Assembly (NCBI GenBank): GCA_965660075.1 | Contig: CBFHYO010000016.1 | Location: forward strand, 1 to 5,865 | Length of the DNA: 5,865 nt | From: CAYYFV01 sp965660075 | Lineage (GTDB): Bacteria; Patescibacteriota; Gracilibacteria; UBA1369; GCA-2718715 | Direction of reading: 5' to 3' | In this document: positions 5,486 through 5,865 of the stretch, piece by piece | How the letters are laid out: every line of letters starts with the position of its first letter | How positions within the stretch are numbered: the first letter of the stretch is position 1 | Translations under genes and position numbers: made by a program | The notes under the pieces: generated by a model | Database searches by the model: none | What the model saw: only the letters and a program-made list of their open reading frames with translations | Told to the model about the DNA's origin: nothing

Positions 5486-5865
5486 TTGAATTCCAGGTTA
5501 AATAAAAAAATACAGCAAGTGCCACAGAGACAAAAATAAAAGTAACAAACTTAAAAAAAGTGTTCCAAGCAAATAATGACAACAGACCAAACAAAATGGT
5601 TAAAACAATATAAATAGCAATAATTTGTAGTCGACTATAACCGGCCAATAACAATTTATGATGTAAATGATTTTGATCACTTATCAATGGAGAATTACCT
5701 TTAAACAACCTGTATAAAATAACAAAAATACCATCAAACAAAGGAATCAGTAACACAATACCTAAAGTCGCCAATTTACCACCATTAATCATAGACAAAC
5801 ACGCTAATAAAAAACCAAATGCCATAGAGCCAGAGTCACCCAATAATAGCTTGGGATTTGGCAAC
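5463..5865 (-). CDS. wecA: WecA/TagO-type polyprenyl-phosphate sugar-1-phosphate transferase, C-terminal part (5' end outside window)
   Basis: About 133 C-terminal residues are present and the gene runs off the right edge; the TTG at 5864 is an internal Leu codon, not a start. The fragment opens with NPKLLLGDSGSMAFGF, the glycosyltransferase-4 motif containing the conserved Asp (D10 of the fragment). It continues with IPLFDGIFVILYR (39-51) and SDQNHLHHKLLLAGYS (61-76). HLHH is the version of the histidine motif typical of WecA/TagO/Rfe rather than MraY. Hydrophobic helices lie near 14-26, 31-50, 78-96 and 101-124. These membrane enzymes transfer a sugar-1-phosphate, usually GlcNAc-1-P, from the UDP-sugar to undecaprenyl phosphate, starting teichoic acid, O-antigen or other surface polysaccharide. 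The exact sugar cannot be told from this part. The 3' end overlaps dnaG by 23 bases, suggesting a shared transcript. Confidence 0.9.
   Translation of the reverse strand, partial: LPNPKLLLGDSGSMAFGFLLACLSMINGGKLATLGIVLLIPLFDGIFVILYRLFKGNSPLISDQNHLHHKLLLAGYSRLQIIAIYIVLTILFGLLSLFAWNTFFKFVTFIFVSVALAVFFYLTWNSNGYQRRN

Noticed and set aside
5862..5864. TTG at the right edge as the start of the transferase gene
   Set aside because: The following residues are the middle of the conserved GDSGS motif region, so the N-terminal half of the protein must lie beyond the window.
1..5865. CRISPR array, insertion sequence, tRNA or other structural RNA
   Set aside because: No spaced repeats, terminal inverted repeats with a transposase, or cloverleaf-like segments were seen, and there is essentially no intergenic space to hold them.

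Overview
The window is a gene-dense, AT-rich bacterial chromosome segment (spot counts of single 60-base lines range from about 18 to 42 % G+C). It holds seven protein genes, two of them cut by the window edges. No RNA gene, mobile element, CRISPR array or long repeat was seen. Only about 6 of 5865 bases lie outside coding sequence. The low G+C, extreme compaction, lack of Shine-Dalgarno motifs and divergent versions of core enzymes suggest a reduced-genome bacterium, most likely of the Candidate Phyla Radiation (Patescibacteria). That placement is an inference. TGA is used at most as one terminal stop and never in-frame inside the conserved genes, which argues against the UGA=Gly code of Gracilibacteria/Absconditabacteria (SR1).

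Layout, plus strand (1-2037): the 3' end of pyrG (CTP synthase) overlaps by one base a 381-codon gene for a membrane protein with two tandem N-terminal PilC/GspF-type repeats but no recognisable PilC core. That gene overlaps by four bases (ATGA) a gene of the prolipoprotein diacylglyceryl transferase (Lgt) family. Layout, minus strand, read from right to left (5865-2030): the C-terminal part of a WecA/TagO-type polyprenyl-phosphate sugar-phosphate transferase, then dnaG (primase), rpoD (primary sigma factor) and greA (transcript cleavage factor). The two gene series converge, and the lgt and greA 3' ends overlap by 8 bases.

The minus-strand set resembles the classical macromolecular-synthesis operon (dnaG-rpoD), with greA added downstream and an envelope polysaccharide gene upstream in place of rpsU. 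It links initiation of replication and transcription, and elongation repair, in one probable transcript. The plus-strand set couples nucleotide synthesis to two membrane proteins.

The most notable signals are losses of normally invariant residues inside otherwise well-preserved proteins. The DnaG zinc-binding module keeps its fold signature but has only one of four zinc ligands. The Lgt homologue lacks the residues that match the catalytic His, Arg, Asn and Tyr of E. coli Lgt. A perfect 9-bp hairpin followed by a T-run sits inside the 3' end of lgt and may be the terminator of the plus-strand transcript. The best candidate for something undescribed is the tandem PilC-N-like membrane protein and its partnership with the degenerate Lgt.
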